Source of the DNA: M0103 sp040386155
GTDB taxonomy: Bacteria; Bacteroidota; Bacteroidia; Flavobacteriales_D; Crocinitomicaceae
DNA: 64,000 bases
Reading direction: 5' to 3'
Assembly: GCA_040386155.1 (NCBI GenBank)
Contig: JAZKFZ010000001.1
Span: 496,001-560,000, forward strand
Part shown: piece after piece, positions 37,088-47,299 of the stretch
How positions within the stretch are numbered: the first letter of the stretch is position 1
How the letters are laid out: each line of letters starts with the position of its first letter
Translations under genes and position numbers: made by a program
Notes under the pieces: model-generated
Databases searched by the model: none
Told to the model about the DNA's origin: nothing
The model's input: the letters and a program-made list of their open reading frames with translations, nothing else

Positions 37088-38070
37088 TCCTTATTGATTC
37101 GAATTTTCTTCGAAAGTCTTTGTGAAGGTTTTTCAATCATCCAATTGAAAATTGTTGCCGCTGTAATTGAGCAAATGAGTGCCAACACAACCAATCCAAT
37201 TTTTCCTGCTTCGGAACTGACTTTCGGTCCAAGTAGGAAAAGAAGCTGACCACCAACCAATCCATGCAAAAGATAAAGGGAATAGCTAATTTCTCCAAAG
37301 AAGTTAGTTACTCTATTGTTGATTTCTGCGGAATGAATTAATGCAATCGTCAATACAGAAAATAGTGCAATCGTGAAGGAATGAATCCAAATTGTTTCTC
37401 CGAAGAAAAGTGTCAATAATGCTATGCCTTCAATGTTGTTGAGTTGCTTTGTTTTGATTAGAAAGGAGGTAATTCCTAGTAGAAAAATGGGACTGTAAAA
37501 GAATACCAAACTATGACTTTCGATAAGCAGAGCACTCAAGCCAAAGGCCAATAACGCGCCAATCTTGATTATTTTGACGTCATTTTTAATCAGCAAATAG
37601 AGTAAAGCAATCAAAAGATAGAATTGAATTTCAATAGCCAAGGTCCAATAGATTTCATTGTACCAGTTGTAATTCGTGAATGGAATTAAATAGACAATAT
37701 GTAATAAAAATTGAAATGGATCGAAATTGAAAGGCCAATAGAACAATCGTGCAACACCATAGCTAACTATTAATATCAGTACAATAGACAGTAAATAGGG
37801 AATTTCTACGCGAACAAAACGACGAAATAGGAAGCGATGAAGATGAATAATTTTGAATTTTGCTTTGTACAGCGACATTGGAATTACAAATCCAGATATC
37901 ACAAAGAAGATAAATACCCCATTCACTCCCAATTTTGTAGTGCTGGCAATAAGATCAGTAGGTTCAAACAAAAAGCCCCAAACAGTGGAAAAATTGAAAA
38001 AGTGAAACACGCACACCATCATAGCGGCTAGGCCTCGCAGGAAATTGATGCTAGGGAAATACGTTTTCAT
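37084..38070 (-). CDS. Acyltransferase 3 family membrane protein
   Basis: 328 residues, about 9-10 membrane helices. It opens with INFLRGLAAMMVCVFHFFNF, the OafA/YrhL signature with the catalytic-site Arg and His, and has GVNGVFIFFVISGFVI and YSLYLLHG later. Such enzymes O-acylate sugars of LPS, peptidoglycan or exopolysaccharide at the inner membrane. The acceptor cannot be told. Its ATG overlaps the stop of the YD-like gene by 4 bases, so the three minus-strand genes 41023 to 37084 and probably AsmA form one operon. Confidence 0.88.
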   Translation of the reverse strand: MKTYFPSINFLRGLAAMMVCVFHFFNFSTVWGFLFEPTDLIASTTKLGVNGVFIFFVISGFVIPMSLYKAKFKIIHLHRFLFRRFVRVEIPYLLSIVLILIVSYGVARLFYWPFNFDPFQFLLHIVYLIPFTNYNWYNEIYWTLAIEIQFYLLIALLYLLIKNDVKIIKIGALLAFGLSALLIESHSLVFFYSPIFLLGITSFLIKTKQLNNIEGIALLTLFFGETIWIHSFTIALFSVLTIALIHSAEINNRVTNFFGEISYSLYLLHGLVGGQLLFLLGPKVSSEAGKIGLVVLALICSITAATIFNWMIEKPSQRLSKKIRINKD

Positions 38071-39011
38071 TGTTCGTTTTTCTCCTCTATTTCAATGGGT
38101 GAAACAGTTTCCTTTATTTCTTCTCCATAGAATTTTGGTGGCTTGAAACCTAGAATCATTAAGTAGCCCGTTGGAACATCTTTGGTAATTACGTACGTTA
38201 ACAGCATGCTTTTTTCATTATAGAGCATTGCAATTTCTGTGACAAAAATCTCATTTCGATAATACTTTTTTTCCAAAATATTGCCAAATTGGTCATAGCT
38301 AAATGTGGTACGCTCCAAGGGAATGGAATCGGTATCTTTCAATTTGCTTATTTCGGATAGATAGCCATTGTCATAATAACTGTATTGAAAAGTATAGGTG
38401 GTGGAGGTCATGATTTGTCGTTGAATTTTACTTGTCAAATACCCTAAATCATTATGATAGCTCCATTCTTCTAGGTAGGGATTACCAAAACTATTATGAA
38501 TGGTTTTCTTCACTTGTGAATCATATTCAGAATAGCTCATTGTTTCTTTATTCAAAATGGTAACTTGATCATTACCCAACGAATCTTTGTAGCTGCGTGT
38601 ATTTGCTTGGCTAATCATTCTGTCTTTGTCGTCATATTCGTAGCGCATCGAAGTAAACCCATTGACATCGCCTTGAAGATGTTCGATCAGTTGATTGTGT
38701 TCTCCATAAAAGTAACGATTCCATGTGGTATCTAAGCTGCCATCATCAGTGCGAGTTTCAAAAGTGCTGGTGAGACGGCCAAGGGGATCAAACGAATATT
38801 CGTAAAAAAACTTTGTTTCTTTCATCGTTTCACCCGGTTTTTTGTAGGTGTACTGACCTTTCAATTCTTGAATTTTATTCATTTGAACGAATTCGGAATT
38901 GAAGAATGGTTTGTCGGTAAAGGCATTGCCAGCTCTATTGTCGAGCAATTGCCCGAAAGAAATCGTACTTACGAAAATTGAAAAAAGGAAAAAGAAACTA
39001 CTAATTTTCAT
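38067..39011 (-). CDS. Secreted protein with YD/RHS-like repeats
   Basis: 314 residues. Signal peptide MKISSFFFLFSIFVSTISFG. The body is made of short strand repeats with YxYDxxxR wording: FFYEYSFDPLGRLTSTF, MRYEYDDKDRMISQA, WSYHNDLGYLTSKI, FQYSYYDNGYLSEI, TFSYDQFGNILEKKYY. This is the pattern of YD-repeat (RHS-like) proteins, here a short stand-alone form with no toxin tip. Function unknown. The start codon overlaps the DUF255 stop by 4 bases, so translation is coupled. Confidence 0.75.
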   Translation of the reverse strand: MKISSFFFLFSIFVSTISFGQLLDNRAGNAFTDKPFFNSEFVQMNKIQELKGQYTYKKPGETMKETKFFYEYSFDPLGRLTSTFETRTDDGSLDTTWNRYFYGEHNQLIEHLQGDVNGFTSMRYEYDDKDRMISQANTRSYKDSLGNDQVTILNKETMSYSEYDSQVKKTIHNSFGNPYLEEWSYHNDLGYLTSKIQRQIMTSTTYTFQYSYYDNGYLSEISKLKDTDSIPLERTTFSYDQFGNILEKKYYRNEIFVTEIAMLYNEKSMLLTYVITKDVPTGYLMILGFKPPKFYGEEIKETVSPIEIEEKNEQ

Positions 39012-41023
39012 TTGTTTTGTAATTGATTGTTGGCTTCACCTAATGAATTAACTGGCAAAAAGCAAGCATCATTGGAGCAGACAGAAAACGTTAAAGCACT
39101 TGAGTTTATTTTATTCTTGAGAAAAGGAATGTTTTCCTCTGTTCCTCCCGCAAGCAGTATATTTGGGTGGTACTCGTACAGTAATTGTCGACAATTTTCC
39201 AGTGCTTTATCGCCTGTAATGGCAATTTCAAAATGATCTGCTGTAAAATTCATCAATAGCATGCCCCAATTGGAATACCCAGCACCATAATTCTCCATAC
39301 CATTGTAGACGTTTAACAACATCGCTTCTGATTGATCAATCCACGCTTGCTGTCTAAATAGATGTCCAAGTTTGAACAAATTAGTTGCCATTACTGAGTT
39401 TGAAGCTGGAATAACATTGTCTGAAAGTTCAAATTTTCGACTTATTAATTTACTTTCTTTTGAAGTGAAGTAGAACATAGAAGTTTCTGCATCCAAAAAT
39501 TCATCCAAACATGCTTCAAGTAATTTTTTCGCGATTTGAAGTTTGCTAACATCAAAACTTATTTCATAGTAGGAAATCAAGCCTTGAATAGTGAGCGCAG
39601 AGTCTTCCAAGAAAGCTGGAATCGTTGATTGTCCATTTTTGCGAGTACGCCATAATTTGTTCCCTATCAATTGGTGATCGACAAGCCAAGTGGCTATTGC
39701 TTCGCTCATCGAAAAGATTTCCTTACTTCCCAATGCTGCATAAGCATCGGATAAACCAGAAAGTAGCAAGGCATTCCAAGCTGTTAGGCACTTGTCATCC
39801 AATCCAGGTCGAACCTTTTTATCTCTTGCTATCAACAACACTTGGTTTACTTCATCTACTTTTTTATGAAGTGTTGCTAAGTCCCAAGTCATTTTTGAAG
39901 CGAACTCCTCATCAGAAATTTTGCGTAGAAGAATGTATTTTTCATCCTCCCAAAAGCCAAGTTCATTGACAGCGTAATATTCTTTTATCCACGTGTAATT
40001 TTCTTCTAGGATTTGTTCTAATTCTTTTGCTGACCAACAATAGAATTTTCCTTCTTCGCCTTCGCTATCCGCATCCAAGGCGCTGTAAAAACTTCCTTCA
40101 CTGTGCTTCATTTCTCTTTCGAGCCATGAAATAGTTTGAAGAATAACATGCTCGTACAATGGATTTTTGAACACTTTGTAAGCTTGAGCGTAGAGACTTA
40201 AGAGCTGGGCATTGTCGTACAGCATTTTTTCAAAATGAGGCACTTTCCAATAAGCATCAACAGAATAGCGACTAAAGCCTCCTCCAATTTGATCATAGAT
40301 GCCTCCCATGGCCATTTTATTCAAGGTAATTTCAACATGATTTAGTACTTTTTGATCATCAAATTGAATACCATATCGAAGTAGAAATAGATAATTATTG
40401 GGCATTGGAAATTTGGGAGCATGATCATAACCGCCATCTTCATTATCAAAATTGCGTGACCAGCGCACTACCATTTCATGTAGTTTTTCATTGGATAGTT
40501 TTTCTTCAGAAGAAGGATTTTTCAACCAATCTACTTGATGAATGCCTTCGTGCAATTTTTCAGCATATTCAATGGCTTTTTCTGGATCTTTTTTCCAAGT
40601 ATGTTCGAGTGAATTAAGAATGTAGACCCATTGATCTTTAGGAAAATAGGTGCCACCGTAAATCGGTCTGCCATCGGGCAAGGTGATGCAGTTCAACGGC
40701 CAGCCTCCACGTTGGGTCATCAATTGCACAGCGGTCATATACACCTGATCTATGTCTGGACGCTCTTCTCGATCCACCTTCACACAAATAAAATGACGAT
40801 TCATTACTTCAGCAACCTCTTCATTTTCGAACGATTCATGTTCCATGACGTGACACCAATGGCAAGAAGAATAGCCAACACTTATTAAAATTAATTTATT
40901 CTCTCGCTGCGCTATTTCATAAATATCATCACTCCAGGAAATCCAATTAACAGGGTTGTGCGCGTGCTGAAGCAGGTAGGGAGAACTTTCGTTGATAAGC
41001 TGATTGGTGTGTTTGTGCTGCAT
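39008..41023 (-). CDS. DUF255 thioredoxin-domain protein (YyaL/SPATA20 type)
   Basis: 671 residues from ATG 41023. N-terminal thioredoxin-like domain: SPYLLQHAHNPVNWISW, then C54-H-W-C57 in SVGYSSCHWCHVMEHESF, and QRGGWPLNCITLPDGRP. The rest is an (alpha/alpha) barrel related to N-acylglucosamine epimerase: IYDQIGGGFSRYSVD, PHFEKMLYDNAQLL, ALDADSEGEEGKFYCW and LDDKCLTAWNALLLSGL. The family is widespread and its reaction is not established. The chosen start leaves 7 bases after the AsmA stop; a start at 41053 would overlap that gene. Confidence 0.92.
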   Translation of the reverse strand: MQHKHTNQLINESSPYLLQHAHNPVNWISWSDDIYEIAQRENKLILISVGYSSCHWCHVMEHESFENEEVAEVMNRHFICVKVDREERPDIDQVYMTAVQLMTQRGGWPLNCITLPDGRPIYGGTYFPKDQWVYILNSLEHTWKKDPEKAIEYAEKLHEGIHQVDWLKNPSSEEKLSNEKLHEMVVRWSRNFDNEDGGYDHAPKFPMPNNYLFLLRYGIQFDDQKVLNHVEITLNKMAMGGIYDQIGGGFSRYSVDAYWKVPHFEKMLYDNAQLLSLYAQAYKVFKNPLYEHVILQTISWLEREMKHSEGSFYSALDADSEGEEGKFYCWSAKELEQILEENYTWIKEYYAVNELGFWEDEKYILLRKISDEEFASKMTWDLATLHKKVDEVNQVLLIARDKKVRPGLDDKCLTAWNALLLSGLSDAYAALGSKEIFSMSEAIATWLVDHQLIGNKLWRTRKNGQSTIPAFLEDSALTIQGLISYYEISFDVSKLQIAKKLLEACLDEFLDAETSMFYFTSKESKLISRKFELSDNVIPASNSVMATNLFKLGHLFRQQAWIDQSEAMLLNVYNGMENYGAGYSNWGMLLMNFTADHFEIAITGDKALENCRQLLYEYHPNILLAGGTEENIPFLKNKINSSALTFSVCSNDACFLPVNSLGEANNQLQNK

Positions 41024-41030
41024 TGCTATA

Positions 41031-43688
41031 TCAGTCAAATTCAACATTAACATTTTGCTGTTTTTCCTTTTCAGCCTCTAATTTCAACTTGTTCAATTTT
41101 TCCTTTAATTTGTTCGACTTTTCAATTTTATCTGGATCAATATTGGTGGGAACGTTATCGTCAAAAATCATCTCAATTTTTTCTTTTGGTTTCTCTTTTT
41201 GCTGAAATTGCTGCACTGTTGAATCATTTTTAAATATACCAAATTCAGATTTTAGCATTGCTTTAATATCTTGCTTCTCTTGTTCGATGCTCTCCTTTTT
41301 ACTTTCTTTTTTGGCCTCACTATCCCACTCAATAATTGGTTTATCAATGGTTCCATACATTTTCATGAATACTTTGAAGCCTGTTTCATCATCGATCACT
41401 TCACCAAATTCTGAAGTAGTTTCTTTTTCTTTCAAGTCTCTAAATCGGAACACAAATCCATAATTGATTTTATTGTCAAATGAATGAGTACCTTTCGCTT
41501 CGATGTCTAGGGCGTTGGAGTGAATCGACATGGTAGGAATCTCCATCACCCCATTTCGAATGACAAGGGTGTTTTCTAAGGTTGCAAATTGAAGATCGAG
41601 CAATTTCTTTTCGAGGCTCACAATATTCTTTGAACCGATGGCTAATTTTGCAGCTTGCGAAGTACGTAAACTTTCAGTAATGGACTTAAATTGCTGCACA
41701 TTTTTCAGTTTTCCATCCATAATTTTTATCGAGATATCTGCTTTAATGGCATTGGAAACCACACCATTTCTTAAATCAAAAGGTGCATCGAACAACACCT
41801 TTACCTGTGCTTTTCCATAAATGTTATCTTCTTTAATTACGTCTTGGTTGAAATTATTCCATTCCGTAAATAGCTGTTTGAAATACAAATTGTTGGAGCT
41901 CACATTGGTTGTAATTTGGAACATTTCTGGTGAACGTTCTTCAATCAATAAACTTCCTTGTACATCCGCGCTTGCAGAAATGAGTGATAAAGCAGGGAAC
42001 TGAAATTTGCGCTGATTGTAGATCATTTTACTTTTCAAGTGCTTGAACGTGTGGTTTTCGTAGATCAATTTCTCTACATGCAAACTCACTTCCGCTTGCA
42101 CAAAATCAGGTAAAATATAGGATCGTTCTCGCTCACTAATTTTTTCTTCTTTCGTCGTATTTCCTAAATCTGCAATGTTGATTTGAGTGCTTGTTAAGTC
42201 GATATTGGCAAGAATCTTTCCTTTATTTTTTAAGAAAGGAACAATGTTATCGAACACGCCGCTAATCTTGAAATCAGACGAACCAAGATTCAAAGTTAAA
42301 TTGTCGATACCCGCAAGGTTTTTTTGAAGGTAGGCATGACCACTGATATTTTTAAAGGTTCGCTTATCGTTTTTTAACTTCAAAAGTACCTTATCAAAAT
42401 CTACATTTCCTTCTAACTTGTTAATGGTGTAGTCATTGCTGTCCATTTTTACATCGAAGTCGGTGTGGAGTTTAAGGTTTCCCCCTATGGTTTCCACTAA
42501 AGGAATTCTAAAAATGGAATGCAAAATATTCATGTCCAAAGCACCAACAGCATTACCCACAAAGCGTGGAGTAGCAAATTGAGTAATTTTAAGTTGTGAC
42601 ACAAACGGACCGCCTACAGTCACAAATTTCAATTGAGCGAAGTTCAGAAATTCAAGTTCTTGTCCTCCCTTGTTGCTGTATTTTCCAAGTAGTTGAATCT
42701 TGTTGACTTTAAGATTTTTAGTAGGTTCAATTAATTCACCATTTGCAATATTGAAATCGCAATTGATTTCCACAGGACTTGTCAACTCATTATTTCCGTC
42801 GATGAGCAATTTAAAATCAGCAGTTCCAGATCCTTTGAATTTCTTAACTTGATTTACTTCGTCGATAGCTAGATTATTGACCAAGTCGGTGAGTTGAATT
42901 TTAGCTGCTCGAATATCAAAATGGAGCGAATCGGGCTTATAAAAACCATTGATGTTAAAAGGAAGATTGGAGATGAAGACTTTTGCATTCGGTAAATTAA
43001 CCGTTTTTGTTACCTGATTAACTGAAAGTTTGACATCAAATTTTGCCTCCTTGTTTTGAAGTAGGTTAATTTTCCCACTTCGTAGTTGTTGAATTTTTAA
43101 ATTACTTTTCGCTTGAAGGTCATACTGCTCATTAGAGAAATCGCCAATCAACTGCAAGTCGTGGACTTTGGTTTTGTAGTATTGATTAGTCGCTTTGTTA
43201 TTGTATACAAAACGCAAAGCACTAATGTCAACTTGTTCTAGTTTTAATTTGAATTGCGAACTAGTTGTGTCGGCAGTTGGCTTTAAAATATCGTAATTGG
43301 TAATTCCAGCCTCATTGATTTTGAGAAATAGGCAGCTTGGAGAAACATCAATCTTCTTAAGATCGTATTTCTCATTCCAAATGTCCATTGGATTGAAACG
43401 AAGTCGAACACGTTCACTATAAAATAAAGTATCTTTTTTTGTTGATTTTTCGTTGGAATCCTGAATGAAAACCTCATTAAAATCAATGGAAAGGTTGGGG
43501 AAAGAGGCCCAAAAAGTAAGGTCTACCTGCTCAACTGTTACCTTCGCCTTTAGTTTTTTGTTGATCTCACTAATGACGATTCCACATATTTCATCTTTGA
43601 AAAAATAGAGCAAAGAGCTGATAATCAGGAATAAACTTACTAGTGTTATTCCCGTCCATTTCAAAAATTTGAGCATGTACCGCTTCAT
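41031..43688 (-). CDS. AsmA family protein
   Basis: 885 residues. One N-terminal membrane helix (about 9-29, ITLVSLFLIISSLLYFF), then INKKLKAKVTVEQVDLTFWASFPNLSIDF, the AsmA opening, and a long beta-rich periplasmic region with further AsmA-like parts (IKADISIKIMDGKLKNVQQF; SIHSNALDIEAKGTHSFDNKINYGF). The tail, about 800-885, is charged and predicted helical/coiled-coil. AsmA-like proteins are thought to form periplasmic bridges for phospholipid transport to the outer membrane. First gene of the likely AsmA-DUF255-YD-acyltransferase operon. Confidence 0.88.
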   Translation of the reverse strand: MKRYMLKFLKWTGITLVSLFLIISSLLYFFKDEICGIVISEINKKLKAKVTVEQVDLTFWASFPNLSIDFNEVFIQDSNEKSTKKDTLFYSERVRLRFNPMDIWNEKYDLKKIDVSPSCLFLKINEAGITNYDILKPTADTTSSQFKLKLEQVDISALRFVYNNKATNQYYKTKVHDLQLIGDFSNEQYDLQAKSNLKIQQLRSGKINLLQNKEAKFDVKLSVNQVTKTVNLPNAKVFISNLPFNINGFYKPDSLHFDIRAAKIQLTDLVNNLAIDEVNQVKKFKGSGTADFKLLIDGNNELTSPVEINCDFNIANGELIEPTKNLKVNKIQLLGKYSNKGGQELEFLNFAQLKFVTVGGPFVSQLKITQFATPRFVGNAVGALDMNILHSIFRIPLVETIGGNLKLHTDFDVKMDSNDYTINKLEGNVDFDKVLLKLKNDKRTFKNISGHAYLQKNLAGIDNLTLNLGSSDFKISGVFDNIVPFLKNKGKILANIDLTSTQINIADLGNTTKEEKISERERSYILPDFVQAEVSLHVEKLIYENHTFKHLKSKMIYNQRKFQFPALSLISASADVQGSLLIEERSPEMFQITTNVSSNNLYFKQLFTEWNNFNQDVIKEDNIYGKAQVKVLFDAPFDLRNGVVSNAIKADISIKIMDGKLKNVQQFKSITESLRTSQAAKLAIGSKNIVSLEKKLLDLQFATLENTLVIRNGVMEIPTMSIHSNALDIEAKGTHSFDNKINYGFVFRFRDLKEKETTSEFGEVIDDETGFKVFMKMYGTIDKPIIEWDSEAKKESKKESIEQEKQDIKAMLKSEFGIFKNDSTVQQFQQKEKPKEKIEMIFDDNVPTNIDPDKIEKSNKLKEKLNKLKLEAEKEKQQNVNVEFD

Positions 43689-43927
43689 CTATTCAATCAA
43701 AAGTAATCTGAAATCATAGGCTTTTAAGGAGTTTCAACAATACTTATTAACGAGGATTTGTGGGGTTTGGTTACAAATAATGCAGGTTTAATCAACTTTT
43801 GTTGAACTTGGTAGTGTTTATGTGATTTTATCAATAGAAAATGCTTCTTTCCTTCAACACTTAAAACTATCCTAACGAATTATGCATCTAAGCAATGAAA
43901 ATAGGGCAAAACTTAAATTTTTCTTAA

Positions 43928-43957
43928 TTGCATTATTGTTTAAAGGTTGTATCTTTG
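43928..43957 (+). promoter_or_regulatory. Bacteroidota-type promoter of the PfkB operon
   Basis: TTG (43928-43930), 19 bases, TATCTTTG (43950-43957): full match to the TTG/TAnnTTTG consensus. The ATG follows 24 bases later. Confidence 0.65.
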
Positions 43958-43981
43958 TATCTTAAGAAATAATCAGATAGA

Positions 43982-44905
43982 ATGAGCTTAGTAACGGTGG
44001 GCAGTGTAGCCTTTGATGCAATTGAGACGCCTTTTGGCAAAACAGACAAAATTATTGGTGGTGCAGGAACATATATTGCCTTAGCATCCTCCTTTTTTAC
44101 ACGCGATCAGAAGATTGTAGCGGTAGTTGGAGAAGATTTCCCGCAGTCGATGTTAGACCAATTAACTTCCAGAGGGGTTGATCTTGAAGGTTTACAAATT
44201 AAAAAAGGGGAGAAAACATTTTTCTGGTCGGGACGTTACCACAACGATATGAACTCTCGAGACACCTTAATTACTGAGTTGAATGTGCTAGAGCATTTTG
44301 ATCCAATTCTTCCAGAAAGTTACCAGAATGCGGAGTATTTGATGTTGGGTAATTTAAGTCCTCAAGTGCAAAGTACTGTTATCGAGCGCTTGAAAAATCG
44401 TCCGAAATTGATTGCAATGGATACCATGAACTTTTGGATGGATATCGCCATGGACGATTTGCGTAAAACTTTGTCAATGATAGATCTATTGATTATCAAT
44501 GACGAAGAAGCTCGCCAGTTGTCAGGGACATATTCATTAGTGAAGGCATCAAAAATCATTCGCGCCATGGGCCCAAAATACCTAATCATCAAGAAAGGAG
44601 AACACGGTGCATTGTTGTTTCATGGAGAAAAAATATTTTTCGCACCTGCCCTTCCTTTGGAGGAAGTGTTTGATCCAACAGGAGCTGGCGATACATTTGC
44701 TGGTGGATTTATGGGCTATTTGGCTTCTACTGATGATATTTCGTTCGAAAATATGAAACGAGCTATTATTGCTGGTTCTGCAATGGCATCTTTTTGTGTT
44801 GAAAAATTTGGAACAGAGAGAATTACTGAAATTAGTAGAGAAGATTTAGACAATCGAATTGAACAATTTGTTGCATTATCGTCATTCGAAATGGCAACAG
44901 TATAA
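43982..44905 (+). CDS. PfkB family sugar kinase
   Basis: 307 residues of the ribokinase fold. N-terminal VTVGSVAFDAIETPFGKTDKIIGGAGTYIA (split: VTVGSVAFD and IIGGAGTYIALASS), middle LLIINDEEARQLSG, and the C-terminal anion-hole/catalytic motif DPTGAGDTFAGGFMGYL with the catalytic Asp. It phosphorylates a sugar or nucleoside; which one is not decided by these motifs. It leads a four-gene group with DUF349, a membrane protein and a Crp/Fnr regulator; DUF349 starts 6 bases after its stop. Confidence 0.88.
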   Translation: MSLVTVGSVAFDAIETPFGKTDKIIGGAGTYIALASSFFTRDQKIVAVVGEDFPQSMLDQLTSRGVDLEGLQIKKGEKTFFWSGRYHNDMNSRDTLITELNVLEHFDPILPESYQNAEYLMLGNLSPQVQSTVIERLKNRPKLIAMDTMNFWMDIAMDDLRKTLSMIDLLIINDEEARQLSGTYSLVKASKIIRAMGPKYLIIKKGEHGALLFHGEKIFFAPALPLEEVFDPTGAGDTFAGGFMGYLASTDDISFENMKRAIIAGSAMASFCVEKFGTERITEISREDLDNRIEQFVALSSFEMATV

Positions 44906-44911
44906 TACGTT

Positions 44912-46615
44912 ATGGAAAAGAATTTTATCACAGAGTTATCTACCTTAACTGCACAAGAAGATGTGTTGCATGCAGGACGAGAAGTGAACGAGTTGAAAAC
45001 AAGCTTTCAAGATTTTATGTTGGAAGAAGAACGCAAAATTCAGGTGCAAGAACTTGAAAATCCTGAACTTGATTTACAGGCAGAAAAAGAGGCTTTGAAA
45101 GTTCAAAAGGATGAATTCTTTGAGATTTACACTGAATTTAAAACGCGTTTGAAGGGAGTAGTTGACGCCAGAAATAAGGAGGAAGAAGATAATCTTCGAA
45201 GAAAAAAGTTCATTCTCACGAAATTGGAGGAGATGATCAAGAAGGAAGAAAACATTGGAGCCGCCTTTTCTGTTTACAATGAACTGCACGAAGAATGGAA
45301 GAAAATTGGAAATATTCCCCGAGCAAGTCGCGATGATGTTCAAAAAGAGTACTCAAAATTAGTAGAGTCATTTTTCTACAATATTAAAATTTACCGAGAA
45401 CTGAAGGAGCATGATTTGAAACGAAATCAGCAACTAAAAGAAGCGGTAATCATACAAATGGAAGAATTGAGAAATCAATCTTCTATGAAAGAATTGGAAC
45501 ATTCATTTAAAAATCTTCAGAATGAGTGGGAAGGTATTGGTCCGGTTCAAAATGAACAATGGGATACTTTAAAAGCAAAATATTGGGAAATTGTTCGTGT
45601 TCTGCACGAAAAAATGAATCAATATTACGATGAACGCCGCCAATTATTGAATGACAACATTGCTAAAAAGCGTGAGTTGATTGCCGAAGTTGCTAAAGTT
45701 GTTGAGGCAATGGAAGCAAATGTTTCTGCTAAAGATTGGGAAAAAATGACAGAGTCCTTGTTGAAAATTCAAGAACAATGGAAATCCATCGGTTTTGGTT
45801 CTCGTAAAGAAAATGAAGCTGTTTGGCAAGAATTTAGAACCATCTGCGATAAGTTCTTTGCAAAAAAGAAAGAATTTTATGGTACGGTGCAATCACAATA
45901 TAACCAAGTTGCTGATGCAAAAAAGAAATTGATCGATGAAGCAATTTCCCTTCAATCATCTACCGATTGGAAAAATACTTCTGACCGATTGATTCGATTG
46001 CAAAAGCAATGGAAAGAAAGTGGACATGCTGGTCAGCGTTTGGAGCAAAAGTTGTGGCAAGATTTCCGTTCTGCGTGTGATGTGTTTTTTGCTGCTCGTC
46101 AAAAGCACTTCTCTGCCCAAGACGAAGCGTTGGAAGACAATTTGAAAGCGAAGTCTGAATTGATTGCTGCACTTCAAGCCTACGAACCGTCTGAAGATAA
46201 AATGAAAGTCTTGGCAGATTTGAAAGAATTCTCCAATCAATTTAATGCCATTGGTCAAGTACCTTTGAAAGAAAAGGACAAGATTTTTGTTGGCTACAAA
46301 GGAGCGATCGATAAGATCTACTCGCAAATCAAGTTAGAAGGAGCAGAGAAGGACAAAATACTTTTTCAAGCGCGTGTGGAAACTTTGCAAGCAAGTCCAG
46401 ATGCAGAAAACTTGTTGAAAAAAGAAAAGTTTGATATTCGTCAACAGATCGAAAAAATTAAAAGTGAAATTTTACAGATGGAAAATAATCTTGGCTTTTT
46501 TGCTCGTTCGAAAGGCGCGGATGGCTTGAGAGCTGAAGTAAACGGAAAAATTGCAGCGGCAAATAGTAAAATTGATAGTTTAAAAGCAAAATTGAGACAA
46601 ATTCCTAATGAATAG
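44912..46615 (+). CDS. DUF349 repeat coiled-coil protein
   Basis: 567 residues, highly charged, no signal or membrane span. At least five DUF349 units of about 75 residues are seen, each with a Trp-containing core: EEWKKIGNIPRASRDDVQKE, NEWEGIGPVQNEQWDTLKAK, EQWKSIGFGSRKENEAVWQE, KQWKESGHAGQRLEQKLWQD, and FNAIGQVPLKEKDKIFVGYK. The last part (about 500-567) is a coiled coil. Function is unknown; helical-repeat RNA- or protein-binding scaffolds look like this. The stop overlaps the start of the next gene by 8 bases. Confidence 0.88.
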   Translation: MEKNFITELSTLTAQEDVLHAGREVNELKTSFQDFMLEEERKIQVQELENPELDLQAEKEALKVQKDEFFEIYTEFKTRLKGVVDARNKEEEDNLRRKKFILTKLEEMIKKEENIGAAFSVYNELHEEWKKIGNIPRASRDDVQKEYSKLVESFFYNIKIYRELKEHDLKRNQQLKEAVIIQMEELRNQSSMKELEHSFKNLQNEWEGIGPVQNEQWDTLKAKYWEIVRVLHEKMNQYYDERRQLLNDNIAKKRELIAEVAKVVEAMEANVSAKDWEKMTESLLKIQEQWKSIGFGSRKENEAVWQEFRTICDKFFAKKKEFYGTVQSQYNQVADAKKKLIDEAISLQSSTDWKNTSDRLIRLQKQWKESGHAGQRLEQKLWQDFRSACDVFFAARQKHFSAQDEALEDNLKAKSELIAALQAYEPSEDKMKVLADLKEFSNQFNAIGQVPLKEKDKIFVGYKGAIDKIYSQIKLEGAEKDKILFQARVETLQASPDAENLLKKEKFDIRQQIEKIKSEILQMENNLGFFARSKGADGLRAEVNGKIAAANSKIDSLKAKLRQIPNE

Positions 46616-47273
46616 ATTCATCAACGTCCTCTTACTATTCATTCTGTTTCCAACAATGTTGTACACGATATTTGTTGGTTTCGATTTGCCTGTTGAGTTC
46701 CTGCACACCACTGCAGCGCAATTACCATATCAATTTGAAACGTTTTTAGGGATTGGTTTAATCTTATTCATCATCAACTTTCGCCGCTCTATACGTCGAT
46801 GGATGGGAATGAGTTTGGTCAGCAAAACGGCTAAATTTCAATTCAACTCAGAGGTATCAAGCGAACGAAAAAAGAGAATTATCACTTACAATTTATTGGA
46901 AGCTTTAATCATGGCGAGCGTTGCTTATGGCTTATACTCTTTAACTGTTAAAGCATGGATGCCAGCAGCAGGATTACTCTTTTGTACTATCGATAATTTA
47001 ATATTTACGTTTGTGGGCATCCGCGGAAAAAAATTCCGAATAGGTGTCACTTCTAAAGTGGTGATGCTGGCGGATCGTGATGTGCAAGTAATCTATTTTA
47101 CTGGTCTAAGAAAGGTAAGTATCCATCAGCAATCAATTTATTTCGATTACATCAAAGAATTGCAATTAGATATTCCTACGGATGCAGTGCCATCTGAGCA
47201 AGCAGGTCAGTTTTTTGACACGATTGAGGCAAATGTCGACAAGGATCGTGTGTTTTTTAGTCGCACGAAGTAG
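46608..47273 (+). CDS. Membrane protein with a soluble C-terminal domain
   Basis: 221 residues. Four hydrophobic helices at about 5-23, 44-60, 95-110 and 118-135, with a basic loop FRRSIRRWMG after the second. The C-terminal 80 residues (GVTSKVVMLADRDVQVIYFTGLR..., YFDYIKELQLDIP) are strand-rich and might be a bacterial PH-like domain, but I am not sure. Not recognised otherwise. It overlaps DUF349 by 8 bases and precedes the Crp/Fnr regulator by 26 bases, so it is very likely co-transcribed. Confidence 0.75.
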   Translation: MNRFINVLLLFILFPTMLYTIFVGFDLPVEFLHTTAAQLPYQFETFLGIGLILFIINFRRSIRRWMGMSLVSKTAKFQFNSEVSSERKKRIITYNLLEALIMASVAYGLYSLTVKAWMPAAGLLFCTIDNLIFTFVGIRGKKFRIGVTSKVVMLADRDVQVIYFTGLRKVSIHQQSIYFDYIKELQLDIPTDAVPSEQAGQFFDTIEANVDKDRVFFSRTK

Positions 47274-47299
47274 TTTTACGCGAACAATGCAACACGCCA

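Noticed and set aside
41023..41053. A longer start for the DUF255 gene
   Set aside because: It would overlap the AsmA 3' end and add residues outside the family's N-terminus.
45956..46327. A 123-codon antisense frame inside the DUF349 gene
   Set aside because: Entirely opposite a clear coding gene, with no signal, motif or start context.
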